A DNA stretch of 64,000 bases from an uncultured Collinsella sp. (GTDB lineage: Bacteria > Actinomycetota > Coriobacteriia > Coriobacteriales > Coriobacteriaceae), in assembly GCA_900541125.1 (NCBI GenBank), contig UQIK01000001.1:62001-126000 (forward strand). The letters run 5' to 3'. The translations under genes were made by a program, and so were the position numbers. Shown here piece after piece: positions 25,539 through 35,162 of this stretch (position 1 is the stretch's first letter; each line of letters starts with the position of its first letter). The notes below the pieces were generated by a model. That model did not search any database. It was not told the DNA's origin and saw only the letters and a list, made by a program, of their open reading frames with translations.

Positions 25539-28235
25539 CTACGAGAAGTCAGCAACCTGAGCAGTCAGCGCCGCCAAGATCTCCTTGAGCTCAGCTGCAC
25601 GGTCCCTCTTCTTCTGGACCACGGCGGGCGCAGCCTTAGCCACAAAGCCCTCGTTGGCGAGCGTCTTCTCGCAGCCGGCGAGCTCCTTCTGGGCCGCGGC
25701 AATCTCCTTCTCCAGGCGCGCCTTCTCGGCCGAAAGGTCAACCTTGCCCTCGAGCACCACAAAGACCTCGACGCCGCTGTCAACCATGGCAATGCTCGCG
25801 GCAGGCTTCTCAACATCGGTACCCATGACCAGCGAGGCAGTGTTTGCCAGCGGCTCGATGGTCGAGCGCAGGCTCTCGAGCTTCTCGATGTCCTCGGCAC
25901 CGGCACGAACGACCACGTCGAGCTCGGCCTTGGGGCTCAAGCGATAACGCGAACGGGTGGCGCGAGCGGCGGACACGACGGTACGGCACAGCTCAAACGC
26001 GCGCTCGGCGGGCTCGTCGACATACTTGGCGTAGTCGGCGGGCTCGGGCCACTTGGCGATCATGAGCGCCTCGGCGCGGTCCACGTTGCCCTCGGCGTCC
26101 AGGTCGAGCACGCTCGCCGGCATGTTGTCCCAGATCTCCTCGGTGACAAACGGCATGAGCGGGTGCATCAGGCGAATGGAGGTATCGAGCACAAAGATCA
26201 GGTTGCGCTGCGCCTGCAGACGGCCCTCGCCCTTCAGGCGGGCCTTGGTGACCTCGACGTACCAGTCGCAGACCTCGTTCCAGAAGAACTGCTGTACGCC
26301 GCGGGCCATGTCGCCAAAGGTGTAGTTCTCGATGCCCTCGGTGACCATCTTCACGGCCTTGGCCAGGCGGCTGAACATCCAGGCGTCGGCCGGCGTCTCC
26401 ACGACGGGCTCGCCGGGCGTGTAACCCTCCATGTTCATAAGCAGGAAGCGGCTGGCGTTCCAAATCTTGGTCACAAACGACTTGGCCTGCTCGGTGCGCG
26501 GACTGTCGATAAGCTTCTTGGTCTTCTTGTCGATGTTCGCGTCGAACTTGACGTCCTGGTTGTTGGTGCAGAGCGTCAGCAGGTTGAAGCGCATGGCATC
26601 GGCGCCGTACATACCGATGAGATCCATAGGGTCAACGCCGTTGCCCTTGGACTTGGACATGCGGCTGCCGTCCTTGGCAAGAATCGTCGGGTAGATGACG
26701 ACATCCTTAAACGGCACCTCGTCCAGGAAGTACAGCGAGCTCATGACCATGCGGGCAACCCACAGCGCGATGATGTCGCGCGCGGTGACGAGCGCCGTCG
26801 TGGGGTGATGGCCCTCGAGCAGCTCCGGCTTTTGCGGCCAGCCCTGCGTGGCAAAGGTCCACAGCTGCGAGCTGAACCAGGTGTCCAGCACATTCTCGTC
26901 CTGATGCACGTGATGGCCGCCGCACTTGGGGCACACGTCGGTGTCCTCGGTAAGGGCGTCCTCCCAGCCGCAGTCCTCGCAGTAGAACACGGGGATGCGG
27001 TGGCCCCACCACAGCTGGCGCGAAATGCACCAGTCCTTGAGGTTCTCCATCCAGGTGGTGTAGGTCTGCGTCCAGCGCGCGGGGTGGAAGGTGACCTTAC
27101 CGGAGTTGACGGCGTCAAGCGCCGGCCCCTTGAGCTTGTCGACTGCCACGAACCACTGCTCGGAAAGCCACGGCTCCAGCGCGGAGTCGCAACGGTAGCA
27201 GTGCATGACGGAGTGATCGAGTTCGTCGACGTGATCGAGCAGGTCGTGCTCCTCAAACCACTTGATGACGGCCTCGCGGCACTCGTCGCGGTTCATGCCG
27301 GTGAACTCGCCGTAACCCTCAACGACCACCGCATGCTCGTCGAAGATGTTGATCTGCGGCAGGTCGTGGGCCTGACCCATGGCGTAATCGTTGGGGTCGT
27401 GGGCCGGGGTGACCTTGACAAAGCCAGAGCCAAAGTTGGCGTCGACATGCCAGTCCTCAAAGATGGGGATCTCACGGTCGACGATGGGGAGCTTGACGGT
27501 CTTACCCACAAAGGCGGCCTTCTCGGGGTCCTTCGGGGAGACGGCGACGCCCGTGTCGCCGAGCATGGTCTCGGGGCGCGTGGTGGCGACGACGATGTAG
27601 TCCTGGCCGTTGACCGGCTCGGTCAGCGGGTAGCGCAGGTGCCACAGATGGCCCTTCTCGTCCTTATACTCGGCCTCGTCGTCCGAGATGGCGGTGGTGC
27701 AGTTGGGGCACCAGTTAACGATACGCTTGCCACGGTAGATCAGGCCGTCGTGGTACCAATCGCAGAAGACCTTACGCACGGCCTGTGCGTAATCCTCGTC
27801 CATGGTGAAGCGCTCGTTGTCGAAGTCGACGGAGCAACCCATGCGCTTGATCTGCTCGACGATGATGCCGCCGTACTCGTGGGTCCAGTCCCAGCAGGCG
27901 TCGACAAACTTATCGCGACCGATCTCCAGGCGGCTGATGCCCTCGCTCTTGAGCTTCTTGTCGACCTTGGTCTGCGTGGCGATACCGGCGTGGTCGGTGC
28001 CGAGCACCCAGCGCGTGGACTTGCCGCGCATGCGGGCCATACGGACGATGGCGTCCTGGATGGAGTCGTCGGTGGCGTGACCCATGTGGAGCTTGCCGGT
28101 CACGTTGGGAGGCGGAATGGTGACGGTGCAGTCGCCCACGCCCTCACGGCGCTTATAGTAGCCGCCGTCGAGCCACTTCTGCAGGATCGCCGGCTCGTTG
28201 GTCGACGGATCGTAGTTCTTGGGCATTTCTTCCAT
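25539..28235 (-). CDS. valS: Valine--tRNA ligase
   Basis: An 898-residue class I synthetase of normal length. The HIGH motif is HMGH in PPNVTGKLHMGHA near residue 50. The KMSKS motif is SRMSKSKGNG near 540. Between them lies the CP1 editing domain. A four-cysteine zinc knuckle (CEDC...CPKC) lies near 425-450, and the C-terminal ~65 residues form the family's coiled-coil arm (SAEKARLEKEIAAAQKELAG). The gene is flanked on both sides by members of one palindromic family in opposite orientation. Confidence 0.96.
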   Translation of the reverse strand: MEEMPKNYDPSTNEPAILQKWLDGGYYKRREGVGDCTVTIPPPNVTGKLHMGHATDDSIQDAIVRMARMRGKSTRWVLGTDHAGIATQTKVDKKLKSEGISRLEIGRDKFVDACWDWTHEYGGIIVEQIKRMGCSVDFDNERFTMDEDYAQAVRKVFCDWYHDGLIYRGKRIVNWCPNCTTAISDDEAEYKDEKGHLWHLRYPLTEPVNGQDYIVVATTRPETMLGDTGVAVSPKDPEKAAFVGKTVKLPIVDREIPIFEDWHVDANFGSGFVKVTPAHDPNDYAMGQAHDLPQINIFDEHAVVVEGYGEFTGMNRDECREAVIKWFEEHDLLDHVDELDHSVMHCYRCDSALEPWLSEQWFVAVDKLKGPALDAVNSGKVTFHPARWTQTYTTWMENLKDWCISRQLWWGHRIPVFYCEDCGWEDALTEDTDVCPKCGGHHVHQDENVLDTWFSSQLWTFATQGWPQKPELLEGHHPTTALVTARDIIALWVARMVMSSLYFLDEVPFKDVVIYPTILAKDGSRMSKSKGNGVDPMDLIGMYGADAMRFNLLTLCTNNQDVKFDANIDKKTKKLIDSPRTEQAKSFVTKIWNASRFLLMNMEGYTPGEPVVETPADAWMFSRLAKAVKMVTEGIENYTFGDMARGVQQFFWNEVCDWYVEVTKARLKGEGRLQAQRNLIFVLDTSIRLMHPLMPFVTEEIWDNMPASVLDLDAEGNVDRAEALMIAKWPEPADYAKYVDEPAERAFELCRTVVSAARATRSRYRLSPKAELDVVVRAGAEDIEKLESLRSTIEPLANTASLVMGTDVEKPAASIAMVDSGVEVFVVLEGKVDLSAEKARLEKEIAAAQKELAGCEKTLANEGFVAKAAPAVVQKKRDRAAELKEILAALTAQVADFS

Positions 28236-28255
28236 ATATCTCTCCCTTGCCCATC

Positions 28256-28370
28256 GGGGAGGAATGTAGGCCCGATTTTCGCTCGGTCAAGTCCTGGCTC
28301 GCACGAAGACCACATTAAGTGGTCTTCGGCTCGTGCGGAATCTACGAAAATCGGGCCTACATTCCTCCCC
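28256..28370. repeat. Nested palindromic element upstream of valS
   Basis: Outer arms 28256-28281 and 28345-28370 are perfect 26-bp complements. The core 28297-28338 matches, in reverse orientation, the core of the element at 25416-25523. The outer arms of the two elements are unrelated in sequence. It occupies the valS leader, 20 bp before the start codon, and would be part of the valS mRNA if the promoter lies upstream. Confidence 0.8.
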
Positions 28371-28463
28371 TTAGGTATCGATTACTTCAGTCTGAATGGA
28401 CTTTGCTGAGACTTTAAACAAACACACAGAATAACACAGGTAGTTGGGGTTATTGCGTATATA

Positions 28464-28501
28464 TAAAATAGCCTCCGACCGCGGGTGGTCGGAGGCTATT
28501 T
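28464..28501 (-). terminator. clpX terminator
   Basis: A 13-bp perfect stem (ATAGCCTCCGACC and complement) with a 6-nt loop, followed by UUUAUAUA on the minus strand, 22 bp after the clpX stop. Confidence 0.85.
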
Positions 28502-28522
28502 GCAAACACGTTTTAGGCTGGT

Positions 28523-29932
28523 TTAGCCGTAGATGCGCTGGGGCTGTTCTTCGCCCTTTACGGAGGCTTCGGTCACGATGACCTTGGTGACGCCTTCCTC
28601 GCTGGGCAGATCGAACATTGTCTGCTGCAACACGTCCTCGCAGATGGAGCGCAGGCCGCGGGCGCCGGTCTTGCGGGCGAGCGCCATGCGGGCGATCTCG
28701 TGCAGGGCCGCGTCCTCAAACTCAAGCTCAACGTCCTCGAGCTGGAACATCTTGCGGTACTGACGCACCACGGCGTTCTTGGGCTCGGTCAGAATCGACA
28801 CCAAGTCGTCCTCGTCAAGCGCCTGCGTCTGGGTGACGACGGGCGTACGTCCCACAAACTCGGGAATCATGCCAAAGGCGTTGAGGTCCTGCGGGAGCAC
28901 CTGACGCAGCAGGTCGTTCTCGTCGACCGAGGTGGGGCCGGCGATCTCGGAGTTAAAGCCCACGCCCCTGTTGCCCACGCGATCGGCGATGATCTTGTCC
29001 AGCCCCACAAAGGCACCGCCGCAGATGAACAGGATGTTGGTCGTGTCGATCTGCAGCAGCTCCTGCTGGGGATGCTTGCGGCCACCGGTGGGCGGAACGC
29101 TGGCCACCGTGCCCTCAAGAATCTTAAGCAGCGCCTGCTGAACGCCCTCGCCCGAAACATCGCGGGTAATGGAGAGGTTCTCGGCCTTGCGGGCGATCTT
29201 GTCGATCTCGTCCACGTAGATAATGCCAACCTGCGCGCGCTCGATATCGCCATCGGCGGCATTGATGAGCTTGAGCAGGATGTTCTCCACGTCCTCGCCC
29301 ACGTAGCCGGCCTCGGTGAGCGCGGTGGCGTCGGCGATGGCAAACGGCACCTCGAGGATGCGCGCGAGCGTCTGGGCCAACAGGGTCTTGCCAGTACCGG
29401 TGGGACCGAGCAGCAGGATGTTGGACTTGGCGAGCTCTACCTCGTCCATATCGTCATCGAACTGCGAGCCCATGTCGTCATCAAAGGCAGACACCGCAGC
29501 GCCGCCCTCAATCACGCGGCGATAGTGGTTGTACACGGCCACCGACATGGCGCGCTTGGCGTCCTCCTGGCCCATGACATAAGCCGAAAGCTCGTCATAG
29601 ATCTCGTGCGGCGTCGGCACATGCGTAATGACCTGACGGGCGTCGTCCTCCAGCTCAAAACCCTCGGCCTCAGGATCTACAGCAGGCTGACCGGCAGCCT
29701 GGCCGTGGTCGCTGAGAAAGCCCGGCAGCTTGCCGTTACGGGCAGCGTCCATAAAGTCCGAAGCCAGCGACTCCTCGAGAATCTCGGAGCAGGCGGCAAC
29801 GCACTCGTCGCAGATAAAGATGTTGGTCGGGCCCTTCACCAGGCGGCGAACCTGACCCTGCTCTTTTCCGCAGAAGGAGCAGCGGATGGGGTTGCCGTTC
29901 TCGTCGAAGCCGTCCTGCATGTTACCGGCCAT
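28523..29932 (-). CDS. clpX: ATP-dependent Clp protease ATP-binding subunit ClpX
   Basis: A 469-residue AAA+ unfoldase that feeds substrates to ClpP. The N-terminal zinc-binding domain has CSFCGKEQ and CDECVAAC. Walker A is GPTGTGKTLL near residue 165 and Walker B IIYVDEIDKIA near 230. The arginine-rich sensor-2 region GARGLRSICEDVL lies near 425. An acidic insert near 140-150 lengthens the linker. The start is the ATG 1 nt after the clpP stop, with AAGGA in the clpP end. It forms an operon with clpP and perhaps tig. Confidence 0.95.
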   Translation of the reverse strand: MAGNMQDGFDENGNPIRCSFCGKEQGQVRRLVKGPTNIFICDECVAACSEILEESLASDFMDAARNGKLPGFLSDHGQAAGQPAVDPEAEGFELEDDARQVITHVPTPHEIYDELSAYVMGQEDAKRAMSVAVYNHYRRVIEGGAAVSAFDDDMGSQFDDDMDEVELAKSNILLLGPTGTGKTLLAQTLARILEVPFAIADATALTEAGYVGEDVENILLKLINAADGDIERAQVGIIYVDEIDKIARKAENLSITRDVSGEGVQQALLKILEGTVASVPPTGGRKHPQQELLQIDTTNILFICGGAFVGLDKIIADRVGNRGVGFNSEIAGPTSVDENDLLRQVLPQDLNAFGMIPEFVGRTPVVTQTQALDEDDLVSILTEPKNAVVRQYRKMFQLEDVELEFEDAALHEIARMALARKTGARGLRSICEDVLQQTMFDLPSEEGVTKVIVTEASVKGEEQPQRIYG

Positions 29933-29933
29933 C

Positions 29934-30554
29934 CTAGGCATCCTTCGCGGCGAGGTCGCGCGAGGTGACGATGCGGTCAATCAGACCGTAGTCGAGGGCC
30001 TCGGCAGCCGTGAGGTAGTTGTCGCGCTCGGTATCGGCCTGAACCTTCTCGATAGGCTGGCCCGAGGCGTCAGACAGAATCTGGTTGAGCTCGCGACGGG
30101 TCTTCTTAATCTCCTCGGCCACGATCTCGATCTCGGTCTGCTGGCCCTGCGCACCGCCGCTGGGCTGGTGAATCATGACCTTGGAGTGCGGCAGGCAGAA
30201 GCGTTTGCCCTTGGCGCCGGCCGAAAGCAGCACGGCGGCCATGGACGCGGCCATACCGACGCAGATGGTGGAGACCTGCGGCTTGATGAAGTTCATGGTG
30301 TCCAGAATCGCCAGGCCGGAGTAAACCTCGCCGCCGGGCGAATTGATGTAGAGCGAGATATCCTTCTCGGCATCCTGACTCTCAAGATGCAGCAGCTGGG
30401 CAACGACCAGGTTGGCGCTGACGGAGTTAATCTCCTCGCCCAAGAAGATGATGCGGTCGTTGAGCAGGCGCGAATAGATATCGTAGCTGCGCTCGCCGCG
30501 CGGCGTCTGCTCGATAACGTATGGCACGAGGGCGGAATCGAACTTAGCGATCAT
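29934..30554 (-). CDS. clpP: ATP-dependent Clp protease proteolytic subunit
   Basis: A 206-residue serine peptidase of the ClpP barrel. The catalytic triad is visible: Ser in VGMAASMAAVLL, His in MIHQPSGG and Asp in ADTERDNYL. INSPGGEVYSGLAI is the strand and oxyanion region. The start was set at the ATG with GGAG six bases upstream; another ATG four codons earlier (30566) has a poorer site. It is followed by clpX after a single base. Confidence 0.95.
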   Translation of the reverse strand: MIAKFDSALVPYVIEQTPRGERSYDIYSRLLNDRIIFLGEEINSVSANLVVAQLLHLESQDAEKDISLYINSPGGEVYSGLAILDTMNFIKPQVSTICVGMAASMAAVLLSAGAKGKRFCLPHSKVMIHQPSGGAQGQQTEIEIVAEEIKKTRRELNQILSDASGQPIEKVQADTERDNYLTAAEALDYGLIDRIVTSRDLAAKDA

Positions 30555-30593
30555 ACGCATCTCCATTTCTCTTACGGACCAATAGTGGTTCTA

Positions 30594-30640
30594 GATAAAC
30601 GTACGGTGCCCGCATGCAATGCATTGGCTGGCACCGTACG
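30594..30640 (-). terminator. Hairpin between tig and clpP
   Basis: An 11-bp perfect stem (CGTACGGTGCC and complement) with a 19-nt loop is followed on the minus strand by UUUAUCU. It probably ends or attenuates tig transcripts before clpP. Confidence 0.6.
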
Positions 30641-30716
30641 AAGCAACCGGATAACCGGTTTATAACTTTACCCCATCACGGGCACATGCATGCGCTCGCG
30701 AGCAAGGTGGCGAGAA

Positions 30717-32015
30717 TTACTCGGCGTCCTTGGCGGTCTCGTCGACCTCGGTCACCTTGGCGTTCTCGACCAGGTGGTCGACGGCCTTGGAGCGACGGAT
30801 AGACTCGCGGACAGCAGGCATACGGCCATCGGCGATAAACTCGGCCTTGGAAGCCTCGACGTCCTTGACGCCGGCCTTCTCGAACTCGGCGTTGACGTCG
30901 TCCTCGGTGACCTCGATCTTGAGCTCACGGGCGAGGGCGTCGAGCGCCAGGGACTCGCGGGCAACGTCGTTGGCCTGCTTGTGCAGGTCGCCGACGAACT
31001 GCTCCATGGTCAGGCCAGAAGCCGGCAGCCAGGTGTCGAGGGTCATGCCGCGGGAAGCGAGGTTGGACAGGAAGTTCTGGCCAAGCTCCTCAAAGACGGA
31101 CTGCTCGTAGTCGGCGTCCATCTCGTCGAGCTGCAGGCGCTCGGCGAGAGCGGCGACGCAACGGTTCTCCTTCTCGGCCGGGAGGCGGGAAGCCTTGTCC
31201 TGCTCGATCTCGAGCTTGATGGCGTCGCGCATAGCGTCGATGCTGTCGAAGCCAAAGTCGGACTTGACGAGCTCGTCGGTGAGCTCGGGGGTGTTGCGGA
31301 CCTTGATGCCCTTGACGGTGACCTCGACGGTGTGGGTCTCGGCCTCCTCGCCCTCCTCGACCTCGTCGGTCCAGGTGACGGACTTGACGTCGTCAACGTT
31401 AGCGCCAATCAGGGCCTCGTTGAACTCCTTGGGGTTGCTGTCGCTACCGGCGATGAGCATGCGGCCCTCGGCGGCGAAGTTATCAGCGTTCTCGACGGCC
31501 TTGAGGTCGACGGTCACATAGTCGTCAGCCTCGACGGCACGACCCTCGACGTCCTCGAAGGTGGCACGGTAGTTGAGGAGCATCTCGACCTGGTTGTTGA
31601 TCTCGGACTCGGTGACCTCCGCGGGAGGCATCTCGATCTCGACGGCGTCGAAGGAGGAGAGCTCGGCAGCAGGACGCAGGGAGAACTCGACGGTGTAGGT
31701 GTAGTCCTCATGATCCTTGGCGAGGTCGAGCTCCTTGTAGTCACCGTTCTTGGTGGGGACGATGTCCAGCTCGTTGAGGACGGCGGGCTCGTTGGCGGCG
31801 ATCAGGTCGTTGGTGGCCTGCGCGAGGGTAGCCTCGGCGCCAAGTGCGGAGTCGATGACCGGACGGGGAGCCTTACCGGCACGGAAGCCCGGGAAGCGGT
31901 ACTTCTTGGCGGTGTCCTTGTAGGCCTTCTTGATCGCGGCGTCGACGTCGGCGGCCGGGATGGTGACCGTAGCGGTGAGCTTGGCGTCCTTGACGTCAGA
32001 AGCGGTGATGTTCAA
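30717..32015 (-). CDS. tig: Trigger factor
   Basis: A 432-residue ribosome-bound chaperone with peptidyl-prolyl isomerase activity. The ribosome-binding signature is seen as FPGFRAGKAPRPVI near residue 40. The FKBP-like domain lies near 145-235 and the C-terminal helical domain follows. The preferred start is a TTG at 32015, six bases after AGGAGG, giving MNITASDVKD, which matches the usual trigger-factor start. An ATG five codons upstream overlaps the Shine-Dalgarno and has none of its own. The sequence is very acidic, as usual for the family. Confidence 0.92.
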   Translation of the reverse strand: MNITASDVKDAKLTATVTIPAADVDAAIKKAYKDTAKKYRFPGFRAGKAPRPVIDSALGAEATLAQATNDLIAANEPAVLNELDIVPTKNGDYKELDLAKDHEDYTYTVEFSLRPAAELSSFDAVEIEMPPAEVTESEINNQVEMLLNYRATFEDVEGRAVEADDYVTVDLKAVENADNFAAEGRMLIAGSDSNPKEFNEALIGANVDDVKSVTWTDEVEEGEEAETHTVEVTVKGIKVRNTPELTDELVKSDFGFDSIDAMRDAIKLEIEQDKASRLPAEKENRCVAALAERLQLDEMDADYEQSVFEELGQNFLSNLASRGMTLDTWLPASGLTMEQFVGDLHKQANDVARESLALDALARELKIEVTEDDVNAEFEKAGVKDVEASKAEFIADGRMPAVRESIRRSKAVDHLVENAKVTEVDETAKDAE

Positions 32016-32106
32016 CACGTTCCTCCTCATACTGCCCAGCTTATCTGAGGTGCTGGTACCTTTATGCAACAAAGTGTCGCGACGGCCGGGGCCGACGCAG
32101 GTGCGA

Positions 32107-32190
32107 TGGTGCGGGCGAAAGGACTCGAACCTTCACGGGAATCCCACCAGAACCTAAATCTGGCGCGTCTACCAATTCCGCCACGCCCGC
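32107..32190 (-). tRNA. tRNA-Leu (anticodon UAG)
   Basis: A full cloverleaf on the minus strand: acceptor GCGGGCG/CGCCCGC, anticodon loop TTTAGGT between CCAGA and TCTGG, a long variable arm and T-loop TTCGAGT. The 3' CCA is encoded. Confidence 0.95.
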
Positions 32191-32330
32191 ATGAGCGCAC
32201 AGACTAGGAATGATAGCAGATACGAACGGTAAGCGCACGCACACCTTTTACAGGCTCACGACCTCACCACGAGTGCGCAAGGCGGGACGAGTTGCCCCGC
32301 CCCGCCCATTACGACTTGTTCGCTGACCCG

Positions 32331-35162
32331 CTACTCCCCCAGCAGGGCCTTCTCGGGCGTGATCGGCAGCGAGCGCACCTGGTGGCCGGTGGCGTGCGCG
32401 ACGGCCGAGGCCACGGCGGCGAGCGGCGTGTTGATGACGACCTCGCCGATCGACTTGGCGCCAAACGGGCCCGTCGGCTCGTAGCTCGGCTCAAAGGCCA
32501 CGCGAATGCTGCCGATATCCAGGCGCGTGGGCAGTTTGTAGCTCATAAAGTTGCCGGTGCGCAGGCGACCGCGGTCGTCATGCTCGACGATCTCGTAGAG
32601 CGCGTGGCCGATACCCTGGGCAATGCCGCCCTCGGCCTGGACGCGCGCGAGCGCCTCGTTGATCACGGTGCCGCAGTCCACAGCCGCCGCGTAGTCCACC
32701 ACGGTCACCTTGCCGGTGGCCTTGTCGACCTCGACCTCGGCAATGCCGGCCATAAACGGCGGAGGCGAAACGGGCAGGCAGGCAGAGGCATGCGAGGTGA
32801 GCGCGTCGCCGCCCGCGATGTTCTTGACGCACAGGTTGGCAAAGTCGCGCAGCGTGAGGTAGCGGTTCTGCTCGCGCGCGGCACGCTCGTCGGACAGACG
32901 CACGTACTGGCCATCAAAGACCACATCGGCGGCGTCCACGTCCCACATCTGGGCGGCCTTGGCGCAAATTTTCTCGCGCAGCTCCGTCGCGGCGTTCTTG
33001 GCTGCCAGGCCCGTCACGTACGTGCCCGAGCTCGCGTACGAGCCGGCGTCGAACGGCGACACGTCGGTGTCCACGCCGCGCACCACAATGAGCGAGCTTT
33101 CAACGCCCAGCTCCTCGGCGGCAATCTGCGCCAGGATCGTATCGACGCCCATGCCGTTATCGGTGGCGCCGGTGCCGATGGTAATGAAGCCGTCCTCTTC
33201 CAGGCGCATGTCGATGCCGGCGATATCCACGTTAGAAATGCCCGAGCCCTGCATGGTGAGCGCACAGCCCAGGGCACGCACGCGGTCGCCCAGGTCGACG
33301 GCCAGCGGCTTGTCGCGCCAACCGATCATGTCCATCGCGCGCAGCAGGCAGCGGTCGAGCGCGCAGGCGTTGAGCTTTTCGTTGTAGTACTGCGGCATGA
33401 TTTCGCCCTCGCGCACAATGTTCTTAAGGCGCAGGTCGGCGGGATCCATGTGCAGCATGTCGGCGAGTTCGTTGACGGCGCTCTCCACGGCAAACTGGCC
33501 CTGGGTGGCACCGTAGCCACGATATGCACCGCCGCGGTTGGTATTGGTGTAGACGGCGTCCCAGCTAAAGCGGCTCGCCTTCACGTGGTTGTAGATGGGC
33601 AGGCTCTTGTGGCCCGAAAGGCCGATCGTCGTGGTAGCGTGCTCACCGTACGCGCCGGCGTTGGACAGCGTGTGCAGATCGATGGCCGTGATGGTGCCGT
33701 CGTTCATGGCGCCCAGCTTGACGGTCATCTGCATCTGGTGGCGCGAGTTGCCCGCGGTGATGGTCTCCTCACGCGTGTAGCAGCAGTAGCTCGGACGACC
33801 GGTCTGCTGGGTGACAAACGCAACGAAGATCTCGCAGCAGCCCGTCTGCTTGGAGCCAAAGCCGCCGCCGATGCGCGGCTTAATAACCTGCACCTGCGAC
33901 TGCGGAATGTCGAGCGACTGTGCGACCATGCGGCGCACGTGGAAGGGCACCTGCGTGGAGGTAGTCACCGAGATACGTCCGAACGCGTCGGTCGTCGCGA
34001 AGGCGCGGAAGGTCTCCATGGGCGCGGTCTGCGTGGCCTGGCTGGTGTAGGTGCGGGTGAAGACGATGTCGCTCTGGGCGAAGGCCTCGTCCAAGTCGCC
34101 AAAGTCGCTCGTGCCGCTGCACACCAGGTTGCGCGGGACATCGCCGCCCTGCGGGAACATAAAGGTCACGTCGCCCTCGGGATGGACCACGATGTCGTTA
34201 TCGAGTGCCTGGGTAAAGTCGAGCAGCGGCTCGAGCACCTCGTAGTCGACCTTAATGAGCTTGAGTGCCTTGTCGGCGGCCTCCTCGGTCTCGGCGGCGA
34301 CAATCGCCACCTCCTCGTTTTGGTAACGGACGAGGTTCTCGAGAATCAGGCGGTCGTAGGGACTCGGCTGGGGATAGCTCTGGCCGGCGATGGTAAAGCG
34401 GCGCTTGGGCACGTCCTCGTAGGTGTAGACGCCCACCACACCGGGCACCTTCAGGGCGCGCGACGTGTCGATGGAGCGGATCTTGGCGCGGGCATACGGG
34501 CTGCGCTTGAGCTTGACGATCAGGGCGCCGGCGGGCACCAGGTCGCCCGTATAGACGGGACGACCCTCGAGCAGCGCCTTCGAGTCCTTCTTGGGCTGCT
34601 TGTGAGTGATCTGCTTGTACGCGACACCGTCGCAGCTGGTGTCGTTGACCGGAAGCTCGGGCATCTCAAAGCCCACCTGCACGCCGGACTCGTTGAGGAA
34701 GCGCACGATGGCGCGCAGCTGGCTCTCGTAGCCGCTGCAACGGCAGAGGTTGCCGGCAAGCTGGCGCGAGAGCTCCTCGCGCGTAGCGACGAGGCTCGGG
34801 TCCTCCTTGGCGGCGCGGGCAAGCGCCAGCACGTTCATAATAAGGCCGGGGGCGCAAAAACCGCACTGCTCGGCGCCTTCGGCAGCCATTGCGCGGGCAA
34901 GCGCCTCGGACTCGGCCTTGAGGCCCTCGAGCGTGGTGATGGTATGACCCTCAACACGGGCGGCGGAAACCGAGCAGCTCAGCACCGGGTCGCCATCGAG
35001 CCACACCGTGCACAGGCCGCAGTTGGTGGTCTCGCAGGCGCAGCGCACCGACGCGCAGCCCTGCTCGCGCAACAGCGCAAAGAGCATGGTGTCGGGGGCA
35101 ATCTGAACCTTGACCTTACGGCCGTTAAGCGTAAAGGAAAGATCGATGAGTTTGGCAGCCAT
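32331..35162 (-). CDS. Molybdenum hydroxylase: fused [2Fe-2S] and Mo-binding subunits (xanthine dehydrogenase family)
   Basis: A 943-residue protein that fuses two usual subunits. Residues 1-160 are the [2Fe-2S] part (CACETTNCGLC near 40, CGFCAPG near 100, CRCSGY near 137). The rest is the large molybdopterin-cytosine-dinucleotide-type subunit, with GGGFGSKQ near 425. It would hydroxylate a purine or another heterocycle and pass electrons to the FAD subunit encoded just upstream (1-nt TAATG overlap). Selenium-dependent hydroxylases carry a labile Se ligand that cannot be seen in sequence; the nearby sel genes and mobA make that possible. No XdhC-like chaperone is adjacent. Confidence 0.85.
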   Translation of the reverse strand: MAAKLIDLSFTLNGRKVKVQIAPDTMLFALLREQGCASVRCACETTNCGLCTVWLDGDPVLSCSVSAARVEGHTITTLEGLKAESEALARAMAAEGAEQCGFCAPGLIMNVLALARAAKEDPSLVATREELSRQLAGNLCRCSGYESQLRAIVRFLNESGVQVGFEMPELPVNDTSCDGVAYKQITHKQPKKDSKALLEGRPVYTGDLVPAGALIVKLKRSPYARAKIRSIDTSRALKVPGVVGVYTYEDVPKRRFTIAGQSYPQPSPYDRLILENLVRYQNEEVAIVAAETEEAADKALKLIKVDYEVLEPLLDFTQALDNDIVVHPEGDVTFMFPQGGDVPRNLVCSGTSDFGDLDEAFAQSDIVFTRTYTSQATQTAPMETFRAFATTDAFGRISVTTSTQVPFHVRRMVAQSLDIPQSQVQVIKPRIGGGFGSKQTGCCEIFVAFVTQQTGRPSYCCYTREETITAGNSRHQMQMTVKLGAMNDGTITAIDLHTLSNAGAYGEHATTTIGLSGHKSLPIYNHVKASRFSWDAVYTNTNRGGAYRGYGATQGQFAVESAVNELADMLHMDPADLRLKNIVREGEIMPQYYNEKLNACALDRCLLRAMDMIGWRDKPLAVDLGDRVRALGCALTMQGSGISNVDIAGIDMRLEEDGFITIGTGATDNGMGVDTILAQIAAEELGVESSLIVVRGVDTDVSPFDAGSYASSGTYVTGLAAKNAATELREKICAKAAQMWDVDAADVVFDGQYVRLSDERAAREQNRYLTLRDFANLCVKNIAGGDALTSHASACLPVSPPPFMAGIAEVEVDKATGKVTVVDYAAAVDCGTVINEALARVQAEGGIAQGIGHALYEIVEHDDRGRLRTGNFMSYKLPTRLDIGSIRVAFEPSYEPTGPFGAKSIGEVVINTPLAAVASAVAHATGHQVRSLPITPEKALLGE

